Below are positions 38,569 to 49,575 of a stretch of 64,000 bases of DNA, in pieces. Numbering within the stretch: position 1 is the stretch's first letter; the number at the start of each line of letters is the position of its first letter. Origin of the DNA: Candidatus Methanophagaceae archaeon (GTDB lineage: Archaea; Halobacteriota; Syntropharchaeia; Alkanophagales; Methanospirareceae); the NCBI GenBank assembly GCA_003194435.1, contig PQXC01000009.1, forward strand, positions 18,296 to 82,295, given 5' to 3'. Both the position numbers and the translations under genes were made by a program. The notes under the pieces are model-generated. The model did no database searches and had not been told where the DNA came from. It worked only from the letters and a program-made list of their open reading frames with translations.

Positions 38569-39726
38569 TCAAGAGATAAAAGAAGAGAGTATCTTGATCA
38601 GACTTATCTGGTGAGTGGCTATATCAAAGACGGAAGATATGAGTACTTTTTTGTTGTATAATCTTTCTTCATCTCCTGTGGATGTGAAGATGCCCCACAG
38701 CCCCCACAACCATTTATTCACACCGCCAAGAAGACTTAGACTTATCTTCCCAGCAGAAGAATTCTGCATCGTCATCGACGGCTGGACTTCGCTGCTCTCT
38801 TCAACATACAGGAACCTGATGATACTTGTCCCGGGGATAGTAATCTTATAGGTACCAGGAACCTTTTTGGTCACGTAGAAATGAATCGTCTTCGATTCCA
38901 TGTGGTCTAAGGTGACAGAAGTTTCTGCTTCTTTCTCTCCATTTATCACCAGTGCAATTTTTCCCGTTCCTCTCTCTCCTGCATTCCTCACAGTAACCGA
39001 TACCTTCACGGACTCGTTCGGCTTCACTGCGAATTTGTCTACCCACATGTCTATCACCTGGAACTTTGTACCACTGAGTACAGCTAACGGAGTGGCAATC
39101 GGAGCGGTAATCGTTTTTTTCCTCTCTTCTTTACTCACATGCGGGCGTACGGAAAACCTGATGCTCGTCATCTCCTCTAAAGAATCGGATAGGGGCTTCA
39201 AGACTCCTAAATCGTCTGCACCACTACCGGTCTCAAAGAAGTCGCGTAGATCGTCAAATTCACCTTTATTGAATATGCTCTTCAGCGTACCTGTCACCTC
39301 CACCATCCGCTCCAGTTCATCTATCCTCGCCTTGTCCAGACGATTATACGCGTATATCGTCAATTTATAATTGCCATACAGCCACCATGAAGGTATTTTC
39401 TTTGTATACACAACGTAGGCACCGCGATCATAGTCCCTTCGGGTCACTTCCATATCATCCATAGAGACCACATGATTCCGTGGATCCTCAATGACGAAGA
39501 AGAACTTGACAGCCACAAATCCATCATAATTCACGTCCTTCATCTCCGTATACACTTTAAGCGTGCTCCCCCGGGTAAGAGTGCTACTTGCAGGCACATA
39601 ATCATTAAAACCACGAACATCAGAGACAATCACTGCTTTCACAGCCGCTACAACAGAGACGGAAGAAGCAAGAAGCAATAACGAGATCAGCATTACTAAT
39701 ATTACTGATATACTTCTCCCTTTCAT
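38569..39726 (-). CDS. Secreted protein with CARDB-like domain
   Basis: Signal peptide ISVILVMLISLLLLASSVSVVAA; VKPNESVKVSVTVRNAGERGTGKIALVINGEKEAETSVTLDHMESKTIHFYV. Confidence 0.65.
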   Translation of the reverse strand: MKGRSISVILVMLISLLLLASSVSVVAAVKAVIVSDVRGFNDYVPASSTLTRGSTLKVYTEMKDVNYDGFVAVKFFFVIEDPRNHVVSMDDMEVTRRDYDRGAYVVYTKKIPSWWLYGNYKLTIYAYNRLDKARIDELERMVEVTGTLKSIFNKGEFDDLRDFFETGSGADDLGVLKPLSDSLEEMTSIRFSVRPHVSKEERKKTITAPIATPLAVLSGTKFQVIDMWVDKFAVKPNESVKVSVTVRNAGERGTGKIALVINGEKEAETSVTLDHMESKTIHFYVTKKVPGTYKITIPGTSIIRFLYVEESSEVQPSMTMQNSSAGKISLSLLGGVNKWLWGLWGIFTSTGDEERLYNKKVLISSVFDIATHQISLIKILSSFIS

Positions 39727-39801
39727 TTCTATATTTCCTTTATAGCCTAAACATATTTAAAATTTAAAAGCATAATAAGAATAGATAGTTATTTTGCACG
39801 A

Positions 39802-40602
39802 TTAGTGTGGGAGTTGCCCAAGGTCGAATTTCATACCATCGCGCGCCGCTATTACTTCCACACCCGTCTCCTCGCTTATCCGCTTCGCTATCTCCCAGGG
39901 CTTATTTCTCAGCATCGTCATGCCGAAATGTGTGAGAATCGCTACCTTTGGTCTCCTTATCTCTATTATCCGCCTCGCATCTTCCACACAGAGATGCTGT
40001 ACACCCTCTCTCCTCCTGTACATCGCTACGTTCATCACGAGCACCTGACCATCATAATAATCCTCCAGGCTCGGGAAATAGAGTGTATCGGAGATAAAAG
40101 AGACCTTTGTCCTTGTCTCTCCCTTCTCTTTTATGTTCAGTCCATAGGTCTCAACGCCATGAACATGCCTCTTCGGGGTGTTTATCTCCAGCTTACCGAT
40201 GGAATAAATCCCACCCTCACTCATCACTTCGATTCTTTGCAGAAGCCTTTTGTAATAATCCAGGACAACAGCATCACCACCATTTGTGATTGCATCCCTG
40301 GGACAGAGCAGTACCCCCCTGGGCTTGAATCCTCCCTCTGTCATCGCTTCTATCATCACATTCACATCATTTGAATGGTCTAAGTGCTTATGAGTCAGGA
40401 TGATGCCACGGAGCTTAGCAGGATTGATCTTCGGCTTCGCTGTTGCAAATCGCACCAATGTGCCGGGACCAGGGTCTATAAGGATATTCGTGCCCTTTAA
40501 AGAGAGAACAGTACCAGCCGAAGACCGTAACTGGGTTATCATGACGAACCTCGCACCCGCGGTACCAAGAAATCTTATCTCATCCCTATCCTTCGCTGTC
40601 AT
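39802..40602 (-). CDS. Metallo-beta-lactamase-fold hydrolase
   Basis: LIDPGPGTLVRF, ILTHKHLDHSNDVNVMIEAMT, VSFISDT, LTHFGM. Confidence 0.88.
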   Translation of the reverse strand: MTAKDRDEIRFLGTAGARFVMITQLRSSAGTVLSLKGTNILIDPGPGTLVRFATAKPKINPAKLRGIILTHKHLDHSNDVNVMIEAMTEGGFKPRGVLLCPRDAITNGGDAVVLDYYKRLLQRIEVMSEGGIYSIGKLEINTPKRHVHGVETYGLNIKEKGETRTKVSFISDTLYFPSLEDYYDGQVLVMNVAMYRRREGVQHLCVEDARRIIEIRRPKVAILTHFGMTMLRNKPWEIAKRISEETGVEVIAARDGMKFDLGQLPH

Positions 40603-40611
40603 CTGAGCTAA

Positions 40612-41025
40612 CTAATTAGTATCAGCCTCAACCAGGCTGATAGCGTTATGCACACAATAATCGGCGCATTCGCCACAATATCGGCAGACAATGGGCTTAT
40701 TCTTATCGTTATCCCAGAATATGGCGCCCAGAATGCATGATTGCGCACAAAGTCCGCAGCCTATGCATTTATACTCGTGGAATACCACCCCGCCCCCTTC
40801 TTTCCTCGCACTTAATGCGCCCGTGGGGCATACTTTTGCACACGGTGGGTTCTCACATGCACGACAGACGACGATAACAAAACCCCGCTCTATACCGCCT
40901 GCTGACCTCACTCTTATTGCCGAATCCATAAATCCGCCCTTGCCCACGCGCCGCGAACATGCAAACATGCATTCCATACAACCAATACATTTGTTAACAT
41001 CAACAGTTGCCAGCTTCTTCGCCAT
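40612..41025 (-). CDS. 4Fe-4S ferredoxin-type electron carrier (HycB/CooF-like)
   Basis: CIGCMECMFAC, CRACENPPCAKVCPTGAL, CIGCGLCAQSCILGAI, CRYCGECADYC; start refined to MAKKLATVDVNKCIGC. Confidence 0.9.
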   Translation of the reverse strand: MAKKLATVDVNKCIGCMECMFACSRRVGKGGFMDSAIRVRSAGGIERGFVIVVCRACENPPCAKVCPTGALSARKEGGGVVFHEYKCIGCGLCAQSCILGAIFWDNDKNKPIVCRYCGECADYCVHNAISLVEADTN

Positions 41026-41066
41026 TTTTGGTTTACGATAAAGATAAGCAGAAAGATATATAAAAA

Positions 41067-42419
41067 TCATATCTTCACCTTCATATATTCACGCAATACA
41101 ACAGTGGCATAAGAGCCCTTTGGCAGGAAGAAATTCAATTTCACTCGCTTGCAGCCGGGATTCATCTCGTCATCGCTGAGCTCTCGGCAGTTAACCTTCA
41201 CAGGTACTATAATTGGTCTCCTTGTTCCCTTGGAGCTCAATGCTGGCAGTACACTGAGCTTGAAATCAGAGAGTTCAATACCCTCAGCAGCCAGAACTTC
41301 ACGCTCTATTTCGCCCTCCAAACCCGCTCCCAACTCGGTTGCGAACCCAAATACCGGCGCGGTTACAAAAGCTCTACCTCGTTTTATCAGCCGATTAATC
41401 GCATCCACCTTCTCCTCTGTCACGCGCTCCAGCTTAGCCGGATCAGCGAATCCATGTTCATTGCGATAGCAGACAATATCACCGACGAGAGCCGCATTGA
41501 ATGGCTGCTGCCGATCCATGCTCAAGCTCATCATGCGCTTACTCAAGACGAGATTGAATAGATAAGCCTGATAGGCGTGTATGAAAAGCTTCTGCAGGTT
41601 CACGGGTAGTGCATTAAAGGCAGCGATATAATCGGATTCATTCAACTGTTCCGTGCTCTTCTTCACTTTCACCAGCTCGTTCAATATAGCTCGCTCGTAA
41701 CGAAGTGGCATTCGCTTCAAGCACTCTTTAAAATTGCCCTCGTGGCATAGCTGCCTCGCTTCTCTCACCTCTTCTCTTTCAGTCTCCTCTGGCGTGATAT
41801 ATGCGAGATATGTCATAACCGCACCCTTTACATCGCCCCTTATCAGCCTTTCACCGACAATATGCGTTATTGGACGGTTGATGCCGAATCGCTGAACGCC
41901 GAAGAAGTTTGGTATCCCACCCATAGCGTCTATCTCAGCCGAGATGGAATTTATCCTCTGTAGTATCTCGTCCTCACTGCCCTTTAGACCACGAATGGTA
42001 ATCTCAAACTCATTACCATAGAGGTCACCGAGTGATACGGGCTTATTTGAGCGCCCTATTATCCGCAATGACACATCTTTCAGTCTTATATGTGCGAGAT
42101 CATCATCCTTAATACCGCTGATACTGATCTTCTGTGTGGTAACGGCGAATTTATCTTTGGTGCCTGCGAATCCAATTCGTTTTCTGCTAATACCCAATCG
42201 CCTTGAGAGCTCTCTTATCACACTGTGGGTGTCCCAGTTATCCTTTTTGAGCTCAAGAATCAGGAATCTACCGGTATCGCCCTCCTCGCGATTGGTGACC
42301 TCACGAACAATGAAGTCAGAGGGCTTTTGCTTTATGATACCACCGATTCCGGCAGTTCGAGTGGCGTAAAACCAGATACCCAGACGTCTCTCCAGCTCGC
42401 TGACTGTGTGCATTCTCAT
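41067..42419 (-). CDS. truD: tRNA pseudouridine(13) synthase TruD
   Basis: KQKPSDFIVREV, RRLGISRKRIGFAGTKDKFAVTTQ, GGIPNFFGVQRFGINRPITHIVGE. Confidence 0.94.
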   Translation of the reverse strand: MRMHTVSELERRLGIWFYATRTAGIGGIIKQKPSDFIVREVTNREEGDTGRFLILELKKDNWDTHSVIRELSRRLGISRKRIGFAGTKDKFAVTTQKISISGIKDDDLAHIRLKDVSLRIIGRSNKPVSLGDLYGNEFEITIRGLKGSEDEILQRINSISAEIDAMGGIPNFFGVQRFGINRPITHIVGERLIRGDVKGAVMTYLAYITPEETEREEVREARQLCHEGNFKECLKRMPLRYERAILNELVKVKKSTEQLNESDYIAAFNALPVNLQKLFIHAYQAYLFNLVLSKRMMSLSMDRQQPFNAALVGDIVCYRNEHGFADPAKLERVTEEKVDAINRLIKRGRAFVTAPVFGFATELGAGLEGEIEREVLAAEGIELSDFKLSVLPALSSKGTRRPIIVPVKVNCRELSDDEMNPGCKRVKLNFFLPKGSYATVVLREYMKVKI

Positions 42420-42484
42420 TCTATCACATTTGCAAAGTCAAAGTAAAAGTAGTAGTAGCACGCACAATTTAATCTCAACCGCGA

Positions 42485-43927
42485 CTACTGCGCATCGCTT
42501 CGTAAGTCGTAAGCTTGAATTTTATCCACGAGTTTTATACGAACCTCCTTCGGCTCCGCACGCCCGCGTGTATACTTCATCACCTGTCCGACGAGGAAGT
42601 TCAATGCCTCGTTCTTACCCGCAAGATAATCAGCAACAGCATTTTTGTTAGCCTTTATCACTGCATCTATCGCCACATCTATCTCAGTCGGGCTGATGGT
42701 TGCCAGCTTCTTACGCTTTATTATCTCATCCGGCTTGCCACCTCTGTCCAGCATCTCCCTTATCAACACTGTTGCACCCCGTTCTGTGATTATCCCCTGC
42801 TTTAAATATCGTAAGATGGCGACGAAATCGTCAGGAGAGAGCCTCTTTATAGCTTCACGCATTGTTATAGACCGATAATTCAATTCTCCCTTCAGAACAT
42901 CCGCAATCCATGTGGCACTCAATTTAGGGTCTATCCTCGATGCCACAGCCTCATAAAAATCCGCTACATGTTTATCGGATGTGAGTGCAGTTGCATGCTC
43001 TGGTGTTATTGAATATTGTGTTATGAACCTCTTCCGCTTCTCATCAGGCAACTCAGGTATCTCCGCCTTCAGGTCTAACACGGACTCGGCGATACGAATG
43101 GGTACGAGATCGGGCTCAGGGAAGTAGCGATAATCCTCTTCAAATTCTTTCGTGCGCATCGAAATTGTTATACCACGCACTTCATCGTAGTGGCGTGTCT
43201 CCTGCTTGACTTTTAAACCCCGTCGTAATAAATTCTTCTGTCTCGTTATCTCGAATGACAATGCACGTTCTACACCTTTATATGATGATATGTTCTTGAC
43301 CTCCGCTCGCTCACCACCTGCCACTGATATATTGGCATCAACGCGCATTGCACCCTCCAGGTCCCCATTAAATACACCCAGGTACTCCAGAATACTCCTC
43401 AACTTATTGAGAAATATCCGCGCTTCTTTCGGTGACCGGAGGTCAGGCTCGGTTACTATCTCCACCAGTGGTATTCCGGAGCGGTTGTAATCAACGAGCG
43501 CATACTTCGCGGTATCTATCGTACCCTTATATACCAGCCTGCCCGGGTCCTCTTCGATATGCACCCTCCTTATCCTTATCTCTCGCTCCTCGCCATCACT
43601 CTCTATTCGCACCAAGCCATTGAATGCGATAGGGAAATCATATTGCGTTATCTGGAATCCACGCGGGAGGTCAGGATAGTAATAATTCTTGCGATAGAAG
43701 ATTATCTCCGGCTGCACTTCACAGCCCAGTGCGAGTGCTACTTTTATACCATACCTTATTGCTTGCTCATTCACAGTGGGTAAAGCACCTGGCAAACCCA
43801 GACAGACCGCACACACATGCGTATTTGGTTCTGCATTATGATAATCAGTAGAGCAGGGGCAGAATAGTTTCGATCTGGTGAGAAGCTGTGCATGACATTC
43901 CAATCCAATCTTCACCTCGCTCTCCAT
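42485..43927 (-). CDS. gatB: Asp/Glu-tRNA(Asn/Gln) amidotransferase subunit B
   Basis: IGLECHAQLLTRSKLFCPCS, YYYPDLPRGFQITQYDFPIA, EEDPGRLVY, DYNRSGIPLVEIVTEPDLRSPKEA. Confidence 0.95.
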   Translation of the reverse strand: MESEVKIGLECHAQLLTRSKLFCPCSTDYHNAEPNTHVCAVCLGLPGALPTVNEQAIRYGIKVALALGCEVQPEIIFYRKNYYYPDLPRGFQITQYDFPIAFNGLVRIESDGEEREIRIRRVHIEEDPGRLVYKGTIDTAKYALVDYNRSGIPLVEIVTEPDLRSPKEARIFLNKLRSILEYLGVFNGDLEGAMRVDANISVAGGERAEVKNISSYKGVERALSFEITRQKNLLRRGLKVKQETRHYDEVRGITISMRTKEFEEDYRYFPEPDLVPIRIAESVLDLKAEIPELPDEKRKRFITQYSITPEHATALTSDKHVADFYEAVASRIDPKLSATWIADVLKGELNYRSITMREAIKRLSPDDFVAILRYLKQGIITERGATVLIREMLDRGGKPDEIIKRKKLATISPTEIDVAIDAVIKANKNAVADYLAGKNEALNFLVGQVMKYTRGRAEPKEVRIKLVDKIQAYDLRSDAQ

Positions 43928-44092
43928 AGTCTACTTACCTCACTTTCTCATTCACTCTCACTATATTACTGTTGCTATTACTTACAACTGTGCCCAATAC
44001 AATTCATAATTATCTTGCCTTGTATAGTATAAAACACAACAAGCACAACACCAGACACGACATCAACCAGGATATAGATATAGAGGTAGAGG

Positions 44093-45805
44093 ATGAAGAA
44101 AGAGATAAGGAGATATGCGCTGGAGAATGCCGTGAGATATGGCAAACCGCCGCGGGTGGATGCGGTATTGAAGCGCGTTCTTGGTGAGCATCCGGAATTG
44201 AGGAAGGATGCGCGAAGAGTTGCCAGATTGGTAGCAGATGAGATAAAGGATATAGAATCGAAGGGATTAGATGAGTGGAATGCGGAATTGAGGCTTATAG
44301 CGCCAGAAATGGCAGGCACGAGCACGAAGCGAGAGAGCAGAGAGGAGACAAAACTGCCGGAACTGCCACTGAGCGGTCATGATAAGAAGGTCGTTATGCG
44401 ATTCGCACCCAATCCGAATGGCGCAGCCACGCTTGGCAGTGCCCGCGGCATAGTTATCAATTCCGAATATGCGAAGATGTACAAAGGCAAGTTTATCCTC
44501 AGATTTGACGATACCGACCCACTGTTGAAGCGTCCGATGCTGGAGGCTTATGAGTGGTATATTGAAGACTGTGAATGGCTTGATGCCACGCCAGACGAAG
44601 TGATTGTGGCATCGGAACGTATGGATTTGTATTACCGGTATGGTAAAGAGCTGATAGAGCGAGGTATGGCATACGTGTGCCTCTGCACGCAGGAGGAGTT
44701 CAAAGTTTATAAAGAGCGGATGCGAGCATGCCCACATCGCACTGCGGACGTTGAGACGAACATGGAGAACTGGGATAGGATGCTGAGTGGCTTTTACGAG
44801 GAGAAGGAAGCGGTGCTGAGGATAAAGACAGATATGGCTAATGAAGACCCGGCTTTAAGAGATTGGGTTGCATTCAGGATATTGAAGAGGGAGCACCCAC
44901 GCGTTGGCATGCGATACATTGTGTGGCCCACACTGGATTTTGAATCCGGGATAGAAGACCATCTACTTGGTATAACGCACATATTGAGGGGCAAAGACCT
45001 GATGAAATCAGAGAAGCGGCAGCGATTCCTCTATGACTATCTCGGCTGGCAATATCCAGTAACGACACTCTGGGGCAAGATAAAGGTATATGAGTTTGGC
45101 AAATTCAGCACCTCAGAGCTGAGGAAGGGCATAGAGCGTGGTGAATATGATGGCTGGGACGACCCGAGGTTGCCAACATTGAGGGCACTGCGCAGACGTG
45201 GATTTCAACCTGAGGCGATTCGGAACTTCTTTATTGCTATGGGCGTTTCTCAGAACGATATCTCAGTGAGCATGAAGAACCTGTATGCAGAGAACAGGAA
45301 GATTGTGGACGCTCGTGCCATGCGGTACTTCTTTGTACACAGACCTGTGGAGATGATATTGAAGTTGAAGAATGGGAATGGCAAATCAAAAACATTTGTT
45401 GCAAGGGCATTGAAGCACCCCTCAAGGAGTGATTATCGTGAGATAAGAACTGGCAACAGGGTATATGTGAGTGGAGCCGACTTTGAGAAGCTGCGTAAAG
45501 GGCAGCGAATAAGGCTGAAATACCTGTGCACAGTAGAGATAGAGGATACCATGCCCCTGATTGCGCGAATCATAGAAGATAAAGGAGAAGGAGGAGAGGA
45601 AAGAGGAGGAGAAGACATGATTATCCACTGGGCACCTGACAATGGTATAAGGGTGAGGGTGAGGAAGCCGGAGTGCATAGAAGAGGGTATAGGCGAGCCC
45701 TTAATTGCTTCAGAACTGGGTAATGTCGTGCAGTTCGAGCGATACGGGTTCGTCAGGATAGATTCGGTCTCTGATAGCGTGGTAGTTGCATATTTTACGC
45801 ATTGA
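44093..45805 (+). CDS. gltX: Glutamyl-tRNA synthetase (archaeal)
   Basis: MRFAPNPNGAATLGSARGIVINSEYAKMYKGKFILRFDDTDP; tRNA_bind C-terminal domain. Confidence 0.93.
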   Translation: MKKEIRRYALENAVRYGKPPRVDAVLKRVLGEHPELRKDARRVARLVADEIKDIESKGLDEWNAELRLIAPEMAGTSTKRESREETKLPELPLSGHDKKVVMRFAPNPNGAATLGSARGIVINSEYAKMYKGKFILRFDDTDPLLKRPMLEAYEWYIEDCEWLDATPDEVIVASERMDLYYRYGKELIERGMAYVCLCTQEEFKVYKERMRACPHRTADVETNMENWDRMLSGFYEEKEAVLRIKTDMANEDPALRDWVAFRILKREHPRVGMRYIVWPTLDFESGIEDHLLGITHILRGKDLMKSEKRQRFLYDYLGWQYPVTTLWGKIKVYEFGKFSTSELRKGIERGEYDGWDDPRLPTLRALRRRGFQPEAIRNFFIAMGVSQNDISVSMKNLYAENRKIVDARAMRYFFVHRPVEMILKLKNGNGKSKTFVARALKHPSRSDYREIRTGNRVYVSGADFEKLRKGQRIRLKYLCTVEIEDTMPLIARIIEDKGEGGEERGGEDMIIHWAPDNGIRVRVRKPECIEEGIGEPLIASELGNVVQFERYGFVRIDSVSDSVVVAYFTH

Positions 45806-45813
45806 ACGTTGTT

Positions 45814-47061
45814 TCATCCCTTCACTCTCAAAAGATATACCGTCGCCAATAGCCCTGAGATTACGAGAGCGAGTTCAAATCCCGGTATCTTTTTCTTTTC
45901 TCTTTCTTCACCTATTGGATATGGATTTTCTGGCTGTCTTACAGCGGAAATATTTTCTGATGGTGTAAAATAATTCTCAAAAGGCTCTATTAGGGGATAA
46001 TAGTCTTTGTCTTTATCTGAATCTACCGGGAGATAAGGATGGTCTCCAATTCCGTCTTTTTCATCATCTCGATCAATATAATCATCCCAGTAGTTGCCTA
46101 AGTAGCTTGTGTAAGTCTTGCCGTTGTAGGTATAGGCTATTTCTGACGTGGAATTCCAGATGTTGGCTGAACCCTCAGAATAAGGGCTAAGGTAAACAGA
46201 TGTAACGTGGTCAGTGTTGTTTATAAAGTTATTCAGGTATACTTTGTTGTTGCTTGAACGTCGTTGCAGGCTGATGCCGTAGTTGTTATCCGACACCACG
46301 TTATTCACGAAGATATTGTTGTTGCTCGAATAAAACACGAAAATGCCGAGTTTATTATTCGATACTACGTTGTTCATGAGGGTATTGTTGTTACTCGAAA
46401 AACCCAAGTAAATGCCGTACTTGTTGTTCAACGCTTTGTTGTTTAAGAGCGTATTATTGCTCAGGTCATAGAGGGAAATGCCACAGTCGCTGTTCGCGTT
46501 TGCAGTATTGTTCATGAGCGTGTTGCTATTGCTTGAAGAACCCAGATATATACCAAAATTATTGTTCAATGCCCTGTTGTTCACGAGCATATTATTACAC
46601 GAAGAAGACAAGAAGATACCGAAGTTGTTCTCCGATACAGTATTGTTAGATATATCGCAATATTTTACATCAGAAAGAAGGATCCCATGCCCTGCTCGAC
46701 GAACAAAAGAATGATTTTCGATGATTGTCCTACCCGTTGCATTCTTAATTGTAAATCCGCTTATGTTAACGTAATCCGCGGTTACATTAAAGGCAACGTC
46801 GCCTGTTGCGCTACTTATAATCGTACGCGAGGGACCATTTTCAGATTGAATCGTTAAACGCTTGTTCACATCCACGTTTTCCGTGTAAGTCCCATCCCTC
46901 ACAATAATCGTATCTCCAGCGGAGGCATTATCCACCGCCCACTGAATCTTTACATAGTTGTCAGGCACGTAAATCGTTTTTGCGGACACCACACCTGCGA
47001 AAGCACCGAGGAACATAAACGCTATGCAGACCCCAAATAAGGGATATTTAATAGTTCCCAT
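45814..47061 (-). CDS. NosD-like right-handed beta-helix surface protein with PGF-CTERM anchor
   Basis: IYVPDNYVKIQWAVDNASAGDTIIVRDGTYTENVDVNKRLTI; NNNTLMNN repeats; C-term KKIPGFELALVISGLLATVYLLRVKG; start refined to 47061 after SD gggaggag. Confidence 0.88.
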   Translation of the reverse strand: MGTIKYPLFGVCIAFMFLGAFAGVVSAKTIYVPDNYVKIQWAVDNASAGDTIIVRDGTYTENVDVNKRLTIQSENGPSRTIISSATGDVAFNVTADYVNISGFTIKNATGRTIIENHSFVRRAGHGILLSDVKYCDISNNTVSENNFGIFLSSSCNNMLVNNRALNNNFGIYLGSSSNSNTLMNNTANANSDCGISLYDLSNNTLLNNKALNNKYGIYLGFSSNNNTLMNNVVSNNKLGIFVFYSSNNNIFVNNVVSDNNYGISLQRRSSNNKVYLNNFINNTDHVTSVYLSPYSEGSANIWNSTSEIAYTYNGKTYTSYLGNYWDDYIDRDDEKDGIGDHPYLPVDSDKDKDYYPLIEPFENYFTPSENISAVRQPENPYPIGEEREKKKIPGFELALVISGLLATVYLLRVKG

Positions 47062-47223
47062 GTTTTTCTCCTCCCTTCGTTTTTCCATTTCTCATTACTT
47101 ACAATTGCTTTTGCTTTCTTCATTTTCTCAATTCCATTTCCCGATTTAGAGGAAACATACCTTATACCTTAATCTTAATCCCTTTTGGGAATTTTAAAAT
47201 TATGCACAACCGGAAGACTATAA

Positions 47224-49224
47224 ATGAGGAAGGTGGTGGAGTTGGATAAGGGAGAGCAATGGCATTTGCTGAGTCCAGAGGAAGTCTTGCAGAGACTTCG
47301 CACCACAGAAGCGGGACTATCTTCGGAAGAGGTGGAGAAGAGACAGCAGAGGTATGGCAAGAATGAGATAACAACGGCTGGCGACAGGATTTCCATACTG
47401 AAAATCCTCATTGCGCAATTCAACGCCCTTATTGTGATACTTCTGGTTGCTACGGTGATATCTGCGGCGTTCGGGAACATGATAGACGCAGCAGTTATAT
47501 TTGGTGCGGTTATACTCTGTGTGGCACTGGGCTTCTTATTTGAATTCAGGTCTGAGAAGGCGCTCAGGGCATTGAAGGAGATGGCTGCTCCTGCTGCCAC
47601 TGTTGTAAGAGCGGGAAAGGAGCAGAGGATAGCATCTAAGGAGATAGTGCCCGGGGATATACTCGTATTGCGTGCTGGAGACCGAATAGCTGCGGATGCA
47701 AGAGTGATAGCGGAAGAGAACCTCAAGGTGGACGAGTCGGCATTGACGGGCGAATCGGTAGGAGTGAATAAGCGAGTATCAGCGCTTGAAGCCGATGTGA
47801 TGATTGCAGATAGGAGTAATATGGTCTATTCAGGAACGACAGTGACGTATGGAAGAGGGAAAGCCGTGGTAACAGCAACGGGTATGCGAACCGAGTTAGG
47901 TAAGGTTGCGAGTATGCTGGCAGGAGCAAAAGAGGATGAGACACCACTGAAGACCCGGCTAAGGGAGATAGGACGGTGGTTGAGTGTCTCATATCTGGTT
48001 ATCTGTGCAAGTCTCTTTGCACTGGGTGTGCTCACCGGGGTTCCTCTACTACGTATGCTTCTATGGAGTATAAGCCTCGCAGTAGCGATAGTGCCAGAGA
48101 CGTTGCCGCTTATTATCACCGGAACGCTCGCACTGGGCGTGCAGAGGATGGCGAAGCGAAACGCAATAGTGAGGAAACTCCCGGCTGTTGAGACCCTGGG
48201 CTGTATAACCACGATATGCTCAGACAAGACAGGGACGCTGACGAAGAACGAAATGACCGTCCGCAGGGTCTATGCAGGTGGGAAGCTGATGGAAGTTACA
48301 GCGTGTGAACAATGTAAGGACGAAGACCTGAGATTGGCGCTCCAGATTGCAGCACTGTGCAACGATTCGCATCTGGTAAAGGAAGAGGAAGCAGATGGGG
48401 ATGGGCATAGGCATAGGTATGCGGTGAGTGGTGAGCCAACAGAAGCCGCACTGGTGGTAGCGGCGGAGGAAGCGGGCATGAATAAGGACGCATTGGAGAA
48501 GAGATTCCCGAGAGTGGGTGAGATACCGTTTGAACGAGAGAGGAAGAGGATGAGCACGGTTCATCTCGTGGAGGGTAGAACAGTGGCATACGTAAAAGGT
48601 GCGCCGGAAGTTCTGCTTGAGCTCTCCACTGGTATTTACCGCGGTGGTGAAGTTAGCAAGCTAACAGATGCAGTGAGGCGAGAAGTGCTGGAGATAAGCG
48701 ATAAGATGGCGGCAGAAGCTCTGCGTGTTATTGCAGTTGCGTATAGGGAATTATCGGATGAGGGAGATGGAGATGGAGAACAGGAGCAATACACTGCTGA
48801 AGTAGTAGAGAGCGACCTTGTTTTTGTCGGGCTTTTCGGTATGAGCGACCCGCCACGTGAAGAGGTGAAAGAAGCGATTGGTGAATGTAAGAAGGCGGGA
48901 ATAAAAGCAGTTATGATTACAGGCGACCATAAGTTGACGGCAGTGGCGATAGCAAAGGAGTTAGGAATGCTGTCATCTAACCGTGCTGAAGAAGTGCTGA
49001 CCGGCGTTGAACTGGACAAAATGAGTGATGATGAGCTTGAGAACCGCGTTGATAGTATAGCAGTCTATTCGAGGGTCTCTCCAGCACACAAATTGCGAAT
49101 CGTGAATGCATTGCGGAGAAAGGGTAACGTGGTTGCAATGACCGGCGATGGAATAATGCAGTTGCGTATAGGGAATTATCGGAGGAGGGAGAGGGAGAAC
49201 AGGAGCAATACACTGCTGAAGTAG
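47224..49224 (+). pseudogene. P2-type cation-transporting ATPase, N-terminal fragment (frame broken in P domain after TGDGI)
   Basis: DKTGTLTKNEMTV, SLAVAIVPETLPLIITGTLALG; ORF departs from homology at 49156 at a tandem duplication junction. Confidence 0.85.
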
Positions 49225-49575
49225 TAGAGAGAGACCTTGTTTTTGTCGGGCTTTTCGGTATGAGCGACCCGCCACGTGAAGAGGTGAAAGAAGCGATTGG
49301 TGAATGTAAGAAGGCGGGAATAAAAGCAGTTATGATTACGGGCGACCATAAATTGACGGCGGTTGCAATAGCAAAGGAGTTAGGAATGCTGTCCTCTAAC
49401 CGTGATGAAGAAGTGCTGACCGGCGTTGAACTGGACAAAATGAGTGATGATGAGCTTGAGAACCGTGTTGATAGTATAGCGGTCTATTCAAGGGTATCTC
49501 CAGCACACAAATTGCGAATCGTGAATGCATTGCGGAGAAAGGGTAACGTGGTTGCAATGACCGGCGATGGAATAA
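48732..49575 (+). repeat. Direct tandem duplication (~425 bp + 419 bp copies) within the P-type ATPase gene
   Basis: Copy 1 48732-49156, copy 2 49157-49575; aligned by eye with ~12 substitutions plus a 6 bp indel. Confidence 0.93.

Noticed and set aside
44400-44520. GluRS lacking the HIGH signature (reads TLGS)
   Set aside because: APNPNG..TLGSARG is, to my knowledge, a normal variant in euryarchaeal GluRS; not evidence of inactivity.
45860-45885. tRNA T-loop-like sequence gagttcaaatcccgg
   Set aside because: Lies inside the NosD-like coding sequence (encodes IPGFELA); no T-stem pairing or remaining cloverleaf.
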